From NCBI GenBank assembly GCA_017303805.1, contig JAFLBQ010000004.1, positions 62,001 through 126,000 on the forward strand: a stretch of DNA of 64,000 nt, read 5' to 3'. The notes below the pieces were generated by a model. It saw only the letters and a list, made by a program, of their open reading frames with translations, did no database searches and was not told where the DNA came from. This document shows, in pieces, positions 48,124 to 57,379 of this stretch; the stretch's first letter is position 1; every line of letters begins with the position of its first letter. The DNA is from Cytophagales bacterium (GTDB lineage: Bacteria > Bacteroidota > Bacteroidia > Cytophagales > Cyclobacteriaceae). Both the position numbers and the translations under genes were made by a program.

Positions 48124-49923
48124 TCATCGGCTAATATAGATTTTCAGTTTCTCGCCCCGGGCTAATTTGAAGTCTGCTTTCTGATTCCAGTCCATCAACT
48201 CTTTAATAGTTACACTATAATGCCGCGCCACGCTGTACAATGTGTCGGATTCTTTAACCTCGTGTACAATCAGATCGGTACTTTTATTCGAACTTTCAAT
48301 CGCAGTGCTTTTTACGGGCTGTAATTTTAGTTCCTGACCAGGCTTAATGCCGGTAGTTAAATCCAGATTATTCCATGCGGCAAGGTCGGCTACTGTTACT
48401 GCGTACTGCCGCGCAATAGCATAAAGCGTTTCGCCTTGTTTAACCACATGGCTTGTTGCTGTGGGTTTTTCTGCTACAGGTTCGCTTACCGCAAGATCCT
48501 TTGAGGGTACGGCAAGTACCGGAACCGAGTCGATAACCGTTTTTGATGCAGGTTCGCTAACTAAAACCGGGGTTGCTTTTGTAGTGGTGGTTGGTTGAAG
48601 TGGTTTTACCTCCCAATTAAAAAACGAATCAGCATCTACCTGAGCAATTGCTTCAGGTTCTACAACTACCGGTTGAAGTTCTGGTGCTTTAACTTTTTCG
48701 CGGACAGTATTTTGCGGTTTTACATTGTCTAACCAAACCACATCTCCGGCTTTTAGTGCAGTAATTTGCTTATTGTATTTGCGCAGGCGCTTTAGTTGTA
48801 CTCCGGTTTGCTGGCTTATCAACCACAAATCGTCTCCGGTTTTGGCCGTGTAGCTTTCACCGGCTGCTCTTACTTTCTTTCTATGTAAAAAGTAGTAGGT
48901 TCCGGCCAGTACGGTATGGTCTATGGCTATGTCGTTATGTTTCAAAAAATCAGCAAGGTTAGCGCCTGCGCGGTTCGCAAGGCTGGTGGCTGTTTCGCCC
49001 GGTAGCGCGCGTATGGCCATAATTCCGTTTACTCGTTTTTTTTCGGTGCGGGCAGCAGGCGCCACTTCTACCGTTTCGGTTTTTGCCGGAGTGGCGGCCA
49101 CATTCAGCACATTAAAATCGGTGGGAAGTTTACCTGTGGGAATAATTACGGCATAGGTTTTATCGGCCGGAATATTATCGGCTCGCACCCACTTATTGTA
49201 TTCGCGCAGCAGCGCCACCTCCATCGCTAACTCATCGGCTACCTCGGCCAAACTTTTGGCGCTGGTGATGGGGTAGTGCGATACCTTAACCTGTGGCTCG
49301 CCTTTAACGACACTTTCGAAGGCTACCTTGTGGGCCAGGTATTTCTTAATGTACCAGTAGGTATCTCCGGTAATTTCCATGTGGCGTACACCATTGTACT
49401 TATCGCCCACCGAACGCTGCACGCCTCCACCACCCATCTGATACGACTGCAATGCAAGCAACCAGTTGTTGAACATGTAATTATTCTTTTTAAGGTAGCG
49501 GGCGGCTCCACGCGTAGCTGCGTGTATGTTCATGCGCTCGTCTATTACCTTATCAACGCGCAGGCCCATTTCCAAAGCGGTAAAATCTTTAAACTGCCAA
49601 AATCCTACGGCATTCGAAACGGAAACGGCATCGGCAATCAGGGCGCTTTCCTGCAGCACCAGGTATTTAAAATCAACTGGCAGCCGCTCTTCTTCAAAAA
49701 TTTTTTCAATAATCGGGAAATAGGTTTTTGCCCGCTCTACTTTAATGTTAAAGTAGCGCGGGTGCTGCGTAAGTGCGTCCACGTCTTTTTGAATTTCGCG
49801 TCTGGCATCATCACGAATGGTGAGTGTCATGTCTGCGAAATGCATTTTATGAGGCACTTCAGGAGTTTGGGCGTATGAGGCAGCAACTCCAAAAAAAATG
49901 AGTGCGACTGCAAAAAATCTCAT
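48124..49923 (-). CDS. Lytic transglycosylase with LysM repeats (MltD-like)
   Basis: A 599-residue peptidoglycan-cleaving enzyme from ATG 49923, which starts a clear signal peptide (MRFFAVALIFFGVAASYAQ). The frame is open 210 bp further upstream, but that extension has no signal and runs through the promoter. The GH23 catalytic domain (about 45-260) has LQESALIADAVSVSNAVGFW, with catalytic Glu at about 90. Four LysM-type repeats follow, at about 300-345, 355-405, 487-535 and 550-597 (for example VKQGETLYAIARQYAV), with a Pro/Thr/Val-rich linker in the middle. It remodels the cell wall in the periplasm. Confidence 0.92.
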   Translation of the reverse strand: MRFFAVALIFFGVAASYAQTPEVPHKMHFADMTLTIRDDARREIQKDVDALTQHPRYFNIKVERAKTYFPIIEKIFEEERLPVDFKYLVLQESALIADAVSVSNAVGFWQFKDFTALEMGLRVDKVIDERMNIHAATRGAARYLKKNNYMFNNWLLALQSYQMGGGGVQRSVGDKYNGVRHMEITGDTYWYIKKYLAHKVAFESVVKGEPQVKVSHYPITSAKSLAEVADELAMEVALLREYNKWVRADNIPADKTYAVIIPTGKLPTDFNVLNVAATPAKTETVEVAPAARTEKKRVNGIMAIRALPGETATSLANRAGANLADFLKHNDIAIDHTVLAGTYYFLHRKKVRAAGESYTAKTGDDLWLISQQTGVQLKRLRKYNKQITALKAGDVVWLDNVKPQNTVREKVKAPELQPVVVEPEAIAQVDADSFFNWEVKPLQPTTTTKATPVLVSEPASKTVIDSVPVLAVPSKDLAVSEPVAEKPTATSHVVKQGETLYAIARQYAVTVADLAAWNNLDLTTGIKPGQELKLQPVKSTAIESSNKSTDLIVHEVKESDTLYSVARHYSVTIKELMDWNQKADFKLARGEKLKIYISR

Positions 49924-49929
49924 TGGGCT

Positions 49930-49937
49930 CAAAATTA
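49930..49937 (-). promoter_or_regulatory. Candidate -7 element for the lytic transglycosylase gene
   Basis: TAATTTTG on the minus strand matches TAnnTTTG exactly, only 6 bp before ATG 49923. It implies a very short leader and supports this start over the upstream extension. Confidence 0.45.
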
Positions 49938-50081
49938 AGTGAAAAGTTGAGGAATTGAAATAGGTAACGAGAATAAGCCCGGATTTCTTGTGCTGGATTT
50001 CTGGCAATGGATTAGAAGACTGGTAATCTCGATTGCTGGTTACAATAAAATTTGCCGCATCTAATTTCTCAATCAAGAAAA

Positions 50082-50717
50082 TTACTTCTTCCGTGCCATC
50101 ATAATACCATCCCGCAAAGGAAGCAGTACGCATTGCACCCGGGTATCAGCCACTATTGCATCATTAAATTGCTGCAACGCCCTGGTGTCTTTGTCAGTTT
50201 TAGTCTGAGTAATCTTGCCACTCCACAATACATTATCGGCCAGAATTAGCCCACCGGGGCGCACTTTGTCAATTACCAGGTTGTAGTAATTCAGGTAGTT
50301 CTCTTTATCAGCATCAATAAACACCAGATCGAACGTTTCATTAAGCAAGGGTATAATACGTAACGCATTCCCAATGCGATACTCTATTTTATTCTCTAAG
50401 CCGGCCTGCAAAAAATAACCTCGTACCCGGGCTTCCAGTTCTTCATTCACATCGATGGTTAATAGTTTACCTCCGGCCGCCAGGCCTTCAGCTAAACAAA
50501 TGGCCGAGTAACCCGTGTAGGTTCCTATCTCCAGAATTCTTTTTGGCTGAATCAGGTTGCTGACGAGAGATAGAAACCTGCCTTGCACATTGCCCGAAAG
50601 CATGCGCGGTTTTAGTACGTTAGCGTGTGTATCGCGGTTGATCTTTTTTAAAAGATCGGGTTCTGCGGAAGTATGCGCCTGCACATACGCAGCAATATCG
50701 TCAGGCAGAAACTCCAT
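50082..50717 (-). CDS. Class I SAM-dependent O-methyltransferase
   Basis: A 211-residue enzyme of the catechol/caffeoyl-CoA O-methyltransferase family. Motif I is ILEIGTYTGYSAICLAEGL, the metal-binding segment is FDLVFIDADKENYLNYYN, and GGLILADNVLWSGK follows, with the conserved Asp-Asn. The substrate is unknown. Its start lies inside the end of the M16 peptidase gene (17-bp overlap), so it is expressed with it. Confidence 0.92.
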   Translation of the reverse strand: MEFLPDDIAAYVQAHTSAEPDLLKKINRDTHANVLKPRMLSGNVQGRFLSLVSNLIQPKRILEIGTYTGYSAICLAEGLAAGGKLLTIDVNEELEARVRGYFLQAGLENKIEYRIGNALRIIPLLNETFDLVFIDADKENYLNYYNLVIDKVRPGGLILADNVLWSGKITQTKTDKDTRALQQFNDAIVADTRVQCVLLPLRDGIMMARKK

Positions 50718-51948
50718 GTGCCGGCTCCATGATAAGGTAGCTTAATTTTTCTATATCAAACATCTCGCTGGCCAATTGCTGCAAGTGCAAGGCCGAAGTG
50801 TTTTTTACGCGATCAAAGATTTCTTCCAGCGAAGTTACGTAGCCCTGGTCAAGCAGGTTCCGGGCCATCATCATCATAAAGCTAATGTTGTTTTCTTCGG
50901 CCATGGCAATTTGCCCCAGCAACTGTTCTTTACACGAAGCTAGCTGCTTTACTCCTAACGGAGCATCTACCAGTTTGCGCAACTCCTGCTTAACGAGGTT
51001 AATACTTTTGGTGAGTTGGCTGGGTTCGGTGCCAAACGAAATCGCAAACAGGCCGGTATCGGTAAAAGGAACATACTGCGCTCCTATTGAATATACAAAG
51101 CCGTGCTTCTCGCGCAACGCCAGATTGAGGCGCGAGTTCATGCCCGACCCACCCAAAATACTTGAAAGCATATAGAACGGACTGCGCCTTGCATCGGTGA
51201 AAGCATAGGCGGGCCGCCCCATTGCACAGCGAGCCTGCTTTACGTTTCGTGGAAGTATTACTTCGCGGGGCTTGTAATTTTTAAAGGGTGTACGTTTTTT
51301 GGTGGTCGAAAATTTAGGTAATGCGCCAAGGTATTTTTCTGCCAGCTTAATTACCCGATCCATCGGGATGTTGCCCACACACGAAAACACCACACGCCTG
51401 GTATCGAGGTGCTCGCGGATAAATTGCTGAAAGTTTTTACGCCTGAAAGCGCGCACTGTTTTTTCGGTTCCTAAAATATTCATACCCAACGAGTGCCCTG
51501 CAAACACCACGCTGTCGAACTCATCTTGCAAGGAATCATCCGGATCGTCCAGGTACATGGCCATCTCTTCCAGAATCACCTGCCGTTCGCGCTCAATCTG
51601 CGTGGCCGGAAATACCGAATCGAAGGTTATATCGGTTAGCAACTCCAGGGCCCGTTCAAAATATTCATCGCGTAAGGAAGCGTAAAAAAGTATTTTCTCT
51701 TTATCGGTGTAAGCGTTCAATTCGCCACCCAGCGACTCGAGGCGATTAATTATATGAAATGCCTTGCGCTTGCGTGTACCTTTAAAAGCCATGTGCTCCC
51801 AAAAATGGGCAATGCCCTGGTTGGCGGGTTGCTCATCGCGGCTGCCGATATCCAGCATGATGCCGCAATGAACAATCTTAGTAGTAGTAACGCGGTTGTG
51901 GATTACCCGAATTCCGTTCTTCAGTGTATAAATCTCGTTTTCTCTCAT
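50701..51948 (-). CDS. M16-family zinc peptidase
   Basis: A 415-residue peptidase of the pitrilysin/processing-peptidase type, from ATG 51948. The inverted zinc motif HFWEHMAFKGT (HxxEH, about residue 48) and the distal Glu of the family about 75 residues later are present. The second half (LREKHGFVYSIGAQYVPFTDTGLFAI) is the usual RxxxGxxY substrate-side domain. No signal peptide is seen, so it is probably cytosolic. A promoter with both elements lies immediately upstream, and that promoter supports ATG 51948 over an ATG 12 bp earlier. Confidence 0.92.
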   Translation of the reverse strand: MRENEIYTLKNGIRVIHNRVTTTKIVHCGIMLDIGSRDEQPANQGIAHFWEHMAFKGTRKRKAFHIINRLESLGGELNAYTDKEKILFYASLRDEYFERALELLTDITFDSVFPATQIERERQVILEEMAMYLDDPDDSLQDEFDSVVFAGHSLGMNILGTEKTVRAFRRKNFQQFIREHLDTRRVVFSCVGNIPMDRVIKLAEKYLGALPKFSTTKKRTPFKNYKPREVILPRNVKQARCAMGRPAYAFTDARRSPFYMLSSILGGSGMNSRLNLALREKHGFVYSIGAQYVPFTDTGLFAISFGTEPSQLTKSINLVKQELRKLVDAPLGVKQLASCKEQLLGQIAMAEENNISFMMMMARNLLDQGYVTSLEEIFDRVKNTSALHLQQLASEMFDIEKLSYLIMEPAHGVSA

Positions 51949-51957
51949 AGCAGACTG

Positions 51958-51988
51958 CAAAAATACTCTTTACATCACGCTGTACCAA
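51958..51988 (-). promoter_or_regulatory. Promoter of the M16 peptidase/O-methyltransferase operon
   Basis: On the minus strand TTG (51986-51988), 20 bp spacer, then TATTTTTG followed by C (51958-51965). Both elements match the Bacteroidota TTG/TAnnTTTG promoter. The -7 element ends 9 bp before ATG 51948, so the leader is only a few bases. Confidence 0.6.
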
Positions 51989-52107
51989 CCGCGAACAAAA
52001 TTGCCCGGTTGCGGGCATAGCAGTTGACAACTTGCAGCTAATCTTTGTAAAATAGCTGTTGTGTTACGGCACACTATTTGAAAAAGCAATTACAAACCTG
52101 ACTCGTT

Positions 52108-52362
52108 ATGGAAACTCAAAAAGTTAAAACCTGCTTTACCATTACCTTTACGGATGAACAATTTGACCACGCCAAATCGTACGTGGAAGATATGAGGCGC
52201 CATCCTCAACGGGTTTTCTGGCGCGGCAAAGAAGACAAAACCGATGATGAGTTGATTGTAGAGCAGATAGCCCATCGCATTTTATCGGGCTTTTATAATA
52301 CCGATACCTATACGGCCAGCAAGCACATTGTACGTATGGAGAGCATGAGCTCTACGCGGTAG
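52108..52362 (+). CDS. Small conserved-looking protein of unknown function
   Basis: An 84-residue cytosolic protein, acidic/basic mixed, with a beta strand start (KTCFTITFTDEQF) and then helices (DHAKSYVEDMRRHPQRVFW, DDELIVEQIAHRIL). It is the only plus-strand gene in a long minus-strand block. I do not recognise the family. The upstream region has TTGAC (52023) and TAATCTTTG (52039 region), close to promoter elements but with an imperfect spacer. Codon use is normal for the window, so it is probably real. Confidence 0.7.
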   Translation: METQKVKTCFTITFTDEQFDHAKSYVEDMRRHPQRVFWRGKEDKTDDELIVEQIAHRILSGFYNTDTYTASKHIVRMESMSSTR

Positions 52363-52378
52363 TACGCTGCTGGCGGGG

Positions 52379-53233
52379 TTAAATTTTGTCCAGGATTTTT
52401 TTAATCAGACTTTCAACAACCTTGTTGGGGTCTTTGGCAAACTTATTTTTGATGCGGTTGGCAATAATCGCATTTGCGCTTACCACTTCATGACCTAACA
52501 ACCGACCAAAAGCATAATAGGCCGAAGTTTCCATTTCAAAATTGGTAAGCCAGAAATCGCCTTTATGGTAGTAGTTCAAATCTTCCAGCAATCGCGGAAA
52601 GCGAATTGGCAAACGCAACTCACGCCCTTGTGGCCCATAAAAGCCCGGGCATGTTACGGTATTGCCGGTTTGCATTTCGTTTTCAATTTGTGCACGCAAG
52701 GTTTCTGACCCCCGCACCACGTACGGCATGAAGGGCAATCCGGTTTTTTTTTGAAGATCATGCGCAAGCCCGGCTTCAAAATCGTTCATGGGCAAATCGT
52801 AGAAGTTCATCAGGTTGTCTAACCCCACCGCGTAATCGGAAAGTAGATGCGTACCAACCGGAATATCTTCCTGTAACGCACCCGAAGTACCAATACGCAC
52901 CACTTTTAATTTTTTCTTCCGGGTTTTAGGTTCACGGGTTTTCAGGTCGATGTTAACGAGTGCATCTAACTCCGTAAAAAATATTTCTACGTTATCCGAG
53001 CCAATTCCGGTACTGATTACGGTTATTCGTTTACCCTTGTATTTGCCAACATGGGTGATGAACTCCCGTTTGTTCATTTCAAATTCTACCTCATCAAAAA
53101 ACTGACTCACCATATATACCCGGCTTGGATCGCCCACGGCAATTACGGTATCCGAAATATTTTTGGGTAGCAGGTTAAGATGGTACACGCTGCCATCGGG
53201 GTTCAGGATCAAATCGGTTTCTGAAATTTTCAT
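52379..53233 (-). CDS. Nucleoside phosphorylase (uridine phosphorylase-like)
   Basis: A 284-residue cytosolic enzyme of the PNP/UDP family, which splits nucleosides with phosphate for salvage. Landmarks are DTVIAVGDPSRVYMVSQFFD (phosphate loop with GDPxR), ITVISTGIGSDNVEIFFTEL, VVRIGTSGALQEDIPVGTHLLSDYA and FEMETSAYYAFGRLLGHE, where the conserved Glu-Met-Glu contacts ribose. It is the last gene of the five-gene block that begins with pyrF, which would link pyrimidine synthesis and salvage. Confidence 0.9.
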   Translation of the reverse strand: MKISETDLILNPDGSVYHLNLLPKNISDTVIAVGDPSRVYMVSQFFDEVEFEMNKREFITHVGKYKGKRITVISTGIGSDNVEIFFTELDALVNIDLKTREPKTRKKKLKVVRIGTSGALQEDIPVGTHLLSDYAVGLDNLMNFYDLPMNDFEAGLAHDLQKKTGLPFMPYVVRGSETLRAQIENEMQTGNTVTCPGFYGPQGRELRLPIRFPRLLEDLNYYHKGDFWLTNFEMETSAYYAFGRLLGHEVVSANAIIANRIKNKFAKDPNKVVESLIKKILDKI

Positions 53234-53301
53234 AGGCTAATCCAAAAATCCTGATTTAAAATTTTAACAGCCGGCTCATGTAAGAATTTCAACTTTTAAA
53301 A

Positions 53302-53937
53302 TCAATTAACAGGTTTGGCCGGGTTGCCGAAAACGGTTTCACCGGCTTTTACGGGTGCCACCACCACCGAGCCGGCCCCAATGCGAGCCCCCTTACCTAT
53401 TGTAATACCGGCTACAATTGTAACTCCCGAACCAATAAACACCTCATCCCCGATCGTAACACCTGGATTAATATTACTGCCGGCACCAACTTGTACAAAA
53501 TTTCCAAGTGTGCACTCTACTCCAATAAATGCCTGAGCATGTACCAAACAATGGCTGCCGATGGCGGCACCGGGTGCTATGTAAACCTGTGCATCTATAA
53601 AGTTACCATGCCCGATGGCGGCCTGTTGCGATATGGTGGCTTTAGAATGTATGGCGTTTACCGGTTGTACGTGCCGCACTTCTTGCAGCATTTTAACAAT
53701 TGCTTTGCGTAGCTTATTATCGTCTATAGCAACAAAAGCCTCGCATTTTTTTCCAATCAGTTTCAGAAAGCCATCGTTGTCGGTATCGCCTAAAACGGTT
53801 ATTTCATCAATCTGCTGCTGATGCAGTTTTTTATTGTCGTCCAAAAAACCATACACCACCACTTTGTTTGTTTCAAAGATTTCGCGGGCTGCGCGCCCCA
53901 GCGCGTTGGCGCCAAAAATAATTACCGGGTTTTCCAT
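53302..53937 (-). CDS. NeuD/PglD-type sugar O/N-acetyltransferase
   Basis: A 211-residue acetyltransferase. A small Rossmann-like N-terminal domain (NPVIIFGANALGRAAREIFE...YGFLDDNKK) is followed by a left-handed beta helix of hexapeptide repeats (about 95-210, for example IGHGNFIDAQVYIAPGAAIG). A His in HSKATISQQAAIGHG is the likely catalytic base. Such enzymes acetylate sialic-acid-type or bacillosamine-type sugars of surface glycans. It follows the polytopic membrane gene by 30 bp. Confidence 0.88.
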   Translation of the reverse strand: MENPVIIFGANALGRAAREIFETNKVVVYGFLDDNKKLHQQQIDEITVLGDTDNDGFLKLIGKKCEAFVAIDDNKLRKAIVKMLQEVRHVQPVNAIHSKATISQQAAIGHGNFIDAQVYIAPGAAIGSHCLVHAQAFIGVECTLGNFVQVGAGSNINPGVTIGDEVFIGSGVTIVAGITIGKGARIGAGSVVVAPVKAGETVFGNPAKPVN

Positions 53938-53967
53938 GCCGCAAAGGTAGGCATTGTAGCGTTGCGG

Positions 53968-55218
53968 TTACTTTCTAAACATAAATCTGCTTTGCAAAAA
54001 TTTCAGCAACGGATTTCGGTACGCGATTATAAAAACAAAGAAGGGAAGAAAGCCCACCCGGTAGCGCGATAACGTTCCAAAGTTTGGGGTACTAAGCGCA
54101 AGAAAAACACAAAGTGCCACCACATACATAGCCGTAACCATCCACCACAAGCGGTGCTGTTTAGCAGGGGCTTTAAAAATACCGGCAATAAAAAGTACGG
54201 CCAGCAGCAGATTTTCGATGGACGCAGCCACCGCAGTAGCTCCGGATAATTCGCCCACCACCGGCCTGAACAGGCCCGACACCAGCGCCCACGGAGCATT
54301 GAATAAAATGCTGCTCCAGCCCGGCTGCAGGTTGTAAAAGTGAATCAGGTTTTCTGGTTTTGAAATCCGCACAAACGCATCGTGGTTATCTACAATAACC
54401 GGCAGGATTCTATTTAGATGGAAGTTGGGATGCAGCAAGCTTGCAACCACGGCAACGCTTCCAAAAATGAATAGCCACCACGCCTCTTTGTAAGCATGCA
54501 ACCGCGGCCACTTGCTTTGCAAAAGCAATAACAAGCCTGTAGAAAAAAGTACCGCCAGGTAAAGGGCGGTCCAATAGTATTTCAGATTCCAGGCAACCCA
54601 CACGGCCACCAACGAAAGACCCCACTGATACCAAGAAACCTTTGTTCGGTTTGCAACGCGGATTGCCACCGAAGTAATCCAAAAAATCCCGGCAAGGGCC
54701 AAAGTCTCTTTTACTAAACCCGAACTCCAAAAAACTGCGGTGGGCAACCAGAGCAATGCCAACGCAGCCGCTAATTGTGAGTCTTTTAAATAGCGGGTAA
54801 CTACAATAAACAAATGCCACGCAGCCAAAAATGAAAACAAGCCAAAGTAAAGTGTACAAATCCAATAGTTATTACCGGTAAGTAACGCCAGCACGCTTAC
54901 TATCTTAATTAAAAAAAGCGATCGCTCTTGCGGAAAGATAACCGGCTGCCAGAAGGGGGCATCGGAAATTTTAAAAAGAAATTGAAAGTAGCCGCTCAGG
55001 TTATCGGTTGCTGCCTGGCTCAAGGATTTTGCATTTTCAAAAAAATACCATGTATCACTTTCCTGGTAGTAAACTAAGTACACCACACCCAATGCCACGC
55101 CCATAACCACCCGAAAACCCCAGCTTGCCCAAAAAAGCAGTTGGTGGTTGCCATTGGTAACTCTATTGTATGCGTACAGCAAGCCAAAGAGTATTGGAAC
55201 ATGCAAAGCCCACATCAT
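53968..55218 (-). CDS. Polytopic membrane protein, possibly a glycosyltransferase-like or polymerase-like protein
   Basis: A 416-residue inner-membrane protein with about ten to twelve helices. ATG 55218 overlaps the DUF2851 stop as ATGA, and an in-frame ATG 3 bp later is an alternative. A longer frame start at 55266 would overlap by 52 bp and is less likely. The segment WLPTAVFWSSGLVKETLALAGIF resembles the loop seen in family-39-type glycosyltransferase-like and EpsG-like proteins. I cannot assign a family with certainty. The neighbouring NeuD-type acetyltransferase suggests a role in surface glycan synthesis. Confidence 0.8.
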   Translation of the reverse strand: MMWALHVPILFGLLYAYNRVTNGNHQLLFWASWGFRVVMGVALGVVYLVYYQESDTWYFFENAKSLSQAATDNLSGYFQFLFKISDAPFWQPVIFPQERSLFLIKIVSVLALLTGNNYWICTLYFGLFSFLAAWHLFIVVTRYLKDSQLAAALALLWLPTAVFWSSGLVKETLALAGIFWITSVAIRVANRTKVSWYQWGLSLVAVWVAWNLKYYWTALYLAVLFSTGLLLLLQSKWPRLHAYKEAWWLFIFGSVAVVASLLHPNFHLNRILPVIVDNHDAFVRISKPENLIHFYNLQPGWSSILFNAPWALVSGLFRPVVGELSGATAVAASIENLLLAVLFIAGIFKAPAKQHRLWWMVTAMYVVALCVFLALSTPNFGTLSRYRVGFLPFFVFIIAYRNPLLKFLQSRFMFRK

Positions 55219-56495
55219 ACCGGACTGGGTTTTAAAATAGCCGAACCTATAGCGCAGTTTAAGCACGCTTTGCGCGTACAGAAATTCTTATACAATTCCA
55301 GCAGGCCCTGGCTTTCGAATGCACTTTTTCCGTTTATCCCATTTTGTTGCCACAGCCTGGTAATGCTATTTTTTTCTGGTGGTAGTTCTTGCAGAAACCG
55401 GGCGGCCCTATCCACCCAATGCCAGTTGTCGGTAAACTTACCATAGGCTACCAAAACCGGTACCAGCACATTTATAATAAGGCTTTGCTTGCTTTGCTCA
55501 CCAAAACCCGAAACCCGCAGCGCTTTCTTTCCCAGCCGAAAATGGGTTTTCCAATAAGCCGAAGTTTCGAACGTAAATAAGCGATTAAGTTCAATGGCAT
55601 TTTCGGCTTCGAGTAGGGAAGTGAACACATGATGTGTGGTTACAAGGGCTGCCAACTGCGCCAGGCGCAACGTAGGAAAGTTGGCTGGCCGTAATCGTAA
55701 AAATTTCCATTGCGCTGCATGCAGTTGCTTTTCTTCTAATGAATACTTCTTACATAAAAAATCATATTCATTGTAAAGTTGGGTAACATACGTGTCTTTG
55801 GATTTGGCTATTAAAAATCCGGCCTGACCAAAAAGCAAAGCCTCTGTTTGAAGCAGGCTATGGCGATGCTTACGAACAAGTCGGTACGGTAACGCGCGCG
55901 CTAACTGGGCAAAGGGATCGTTATTGGTTTTAAATCCAAAATTAGTTACCAGCAGTTGCCAGGTAGTTTCTTCCCAGTCGCCCTGGTTTGCATTGAAGAG
56001 TTCCGTTACTGCCTTGGCTTTTTGCTCCAGCCGGATCATAGCCGCCCGTTCTATCATAGAAAGTTTAGTAAGCGCAGCCACCGTATCTACTTGTTGCTTA
56101 CACGGTATGGCCGCGCTTGTTGCTGTAAGCTTGCGGTAGGTGGTGATCAAACCCGGATCTACCAAATTTTTCAGTTCCAACGTTGGCAAAGGTGTACCAT
56201 CTTTACGAAACACAGGTTTGGTGTTATCCCACACCACATGTAAGATTACGTTTTCGTAAGCGGCATCTTCGTGATGGCGATGCGCGTACCATCCGGAAGC
56301 TTGCAGGTGAATTTCCACACTACCCACCCATTCGATAGCATCAATCTTAATTTTAGCTTGTAAAAAATCCGGGCCTGCATCGGTGTTTAAAAACCCGGTA
56401 GCCAAAACAGTAAGTGTCTCACCTGTAGTAGTAGCAAGGTTTTTTTTATCGAAGTACTGAAACTGCCAGAGGTAATGTAGGAAAGATTCAGTCAA
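55215..56495 (-). CDS. DUF2851-family protein
   Basis: A 426-residue cytosolic protein of the Bacteroidota-enriched DUF2851 family. It starts ESFLHYLWQFQYFDKKNL, with TDAGPDFLQAKIKIDAIEWVGSVEIHL as the family core (a beta-rich domain with SDWxxHxH-like Trp/His positions). The C-terminal half is helical and ends in a Cys-rich stretch (FCTRKACLNCAIGSAIL), where two or three Cys residues could bind metal. The function is unknown. It lies 15 bp after pyrF and overlaps the next gene as ATGA. Confidence 0.88.
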   Translation of the reverse strand: MTESFLHYLWQFQYFDKKNLATTTGETLTVLATGFLNTDAGPDFLQAKIKIDAIEWVGSVEIHLQASGWYAHRHHEDAAYENVILHVVWDNTKPVFRKDGTPLPTLELKNLVDPGLITTYRKLTATSAAIPCKQQVDTVAALTKLSMIERAAMIRLEQKAKAVTELFNANQGDWEETTWQLLVTNFGFKTNNDPFAQLARALPYRLVRKHRHSLLQTEALLFGQAGFLIAKSKDTYVTQLYNEYDFLCKKYSLEEKQLHAAQWKFLRLRPANFPTLRLAQLAALVTTHHVFTSLLEAENAIELNRLFTFETSAYWKTHFRLGKKALRVSGFGEQSKQSLIINVLVPVLVAYGKFTDNWHWVDRAARFLQELPPEKNSITRLWQQNGINGKSAFESQGLLELYKNFCTRKACLNCAIGSAILKPSPV

Positions 56496-56510
56496 AGGCT
56501 TACTAATTTA

Positions 56511-57329
56511 TTACCTGATAAATTTATTCAGATACTCGCTCATTTCGGTTTGAACCCGTTTGGCTTCGGACCGGGCGACTTGGGCAAAATCAGCACCGGC
56601 CGATGCATAGAGCACCGATCGCGATGCATTTACCAACAATCCGCACTGCATGTTAATTCCGGCTTTCGATACTGCCTCCAGATCGCCCCCTTGCGCACCA
56701 ATACCCGGCACCAGCAAAAAATGATCGGGTGCGAGCGACCGGATGGTGCTGATCTTATCGGCTTTGGTTGCGCCCACCACATACATCATTTGGTCGGCCG
56801 AGGCCCAACGTTGTGAAGCAAAAATTACTTCTTCGTACACAAACCGACCACCACGCGTTTCCAATTGCTGCACATCGGCACTACCCGGGTTGGAGGTATG
56901 CACTAACAACACTACCCATTTATGCGGAAACGCCAGGAATGGTTTTACTGAATCTTCACCCATGTAAGGCGCAACGGTAAGCGCATCAAAATTCATTTTT
57001 TCAAAGAATGCCCGTGCATATAACGATGAGGTGTTGCCAATATCGCCACGTTTGGCATCGGCAATGGTAAAGCACTCTTTGGGAATATAGTTTAATGTCT
57101 TTTGCAGGGTTTCCCATCCGGCTGGCCCGAGTGCTTCATAAAATGCGGTGTTGGGTTTATACGCCACACAAAAATCTTTAGTGGCATCAATTATTTGCTT
57201 GTTGAATTCAAAAACCGGATCGGGATGCGATAGCAGGTGAGCTGGTAGTTTGGTAAGATCGGTATCTAACCCTACACACAAATACGAATTCTTTTTCTTG
57301 ATTTGTTCAAATAGTTCAGCGCGGTTCAC
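56511..57329 (-). CDS. pyrF: Orotidine 5'-phosphate decarboxylase
   Basis: A 272-residue enzyme that decarboxylates OMP to UMP, the last step of de novo pyrimidine synthesis. It belongs to the longer type 2 group. The start is GTG 57329 (MNRAELFEQIKKKNSYLCVG); a GTG 30 bp earlier is in frame but adds atypical residues. The substrate site begins LCVGLDTDLTKLP, and the catalytic Lys lies in IADAKRGDIGN (about 88). The phosphate loop is LLVPGIGAQGGD. It heads a five-gene block toward the nucleoside phosphorylase and lies just after the lolA terminator. Confidence 0.95.
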   Translation of the reverse strand: MNRAELFEQIKKKNSYLCVGLDTDLTKLPAHLLSHPDPVFEFNKQIIDATKDFCVAYKPNTAFYEALGPAGWETLQKTLNYIPKECFTIADAKRGDIGNTSSLYARAFFEKMNFDALTVAPYMGEDSVKPFLAFPHKWVVLLVHTSNPGSADVQQLETRGGRFVYEEVIFASQRWASADQMMYVVGATKADKISTIRSLAPDHFLLVPGIGAQGGDLEAVSKAGINMQCGLLVNASRSVLYASAGADFAQVARSEAKRVQTEMSEYLNKFIR

Positions 57330-57379
57330 AAGGCAAGTAATTTGGCTTGAAAGGTACACAATTGCGAAAAACAGAAAAA

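Noticed and set aside
49276-49878. A 200-codon plus-strand open frame
   Set aside because: It is antisense to the lytic transglycosylase catalytic domain, which has clear GH23 motifs.
49924-50133. N-terminal extension of the lytic transglycosylase
   Set aside because: A clear signal peptide starts at ATG 49923 with a -7 element just upstream; the extension overlaps the O-methyltransferase gene.
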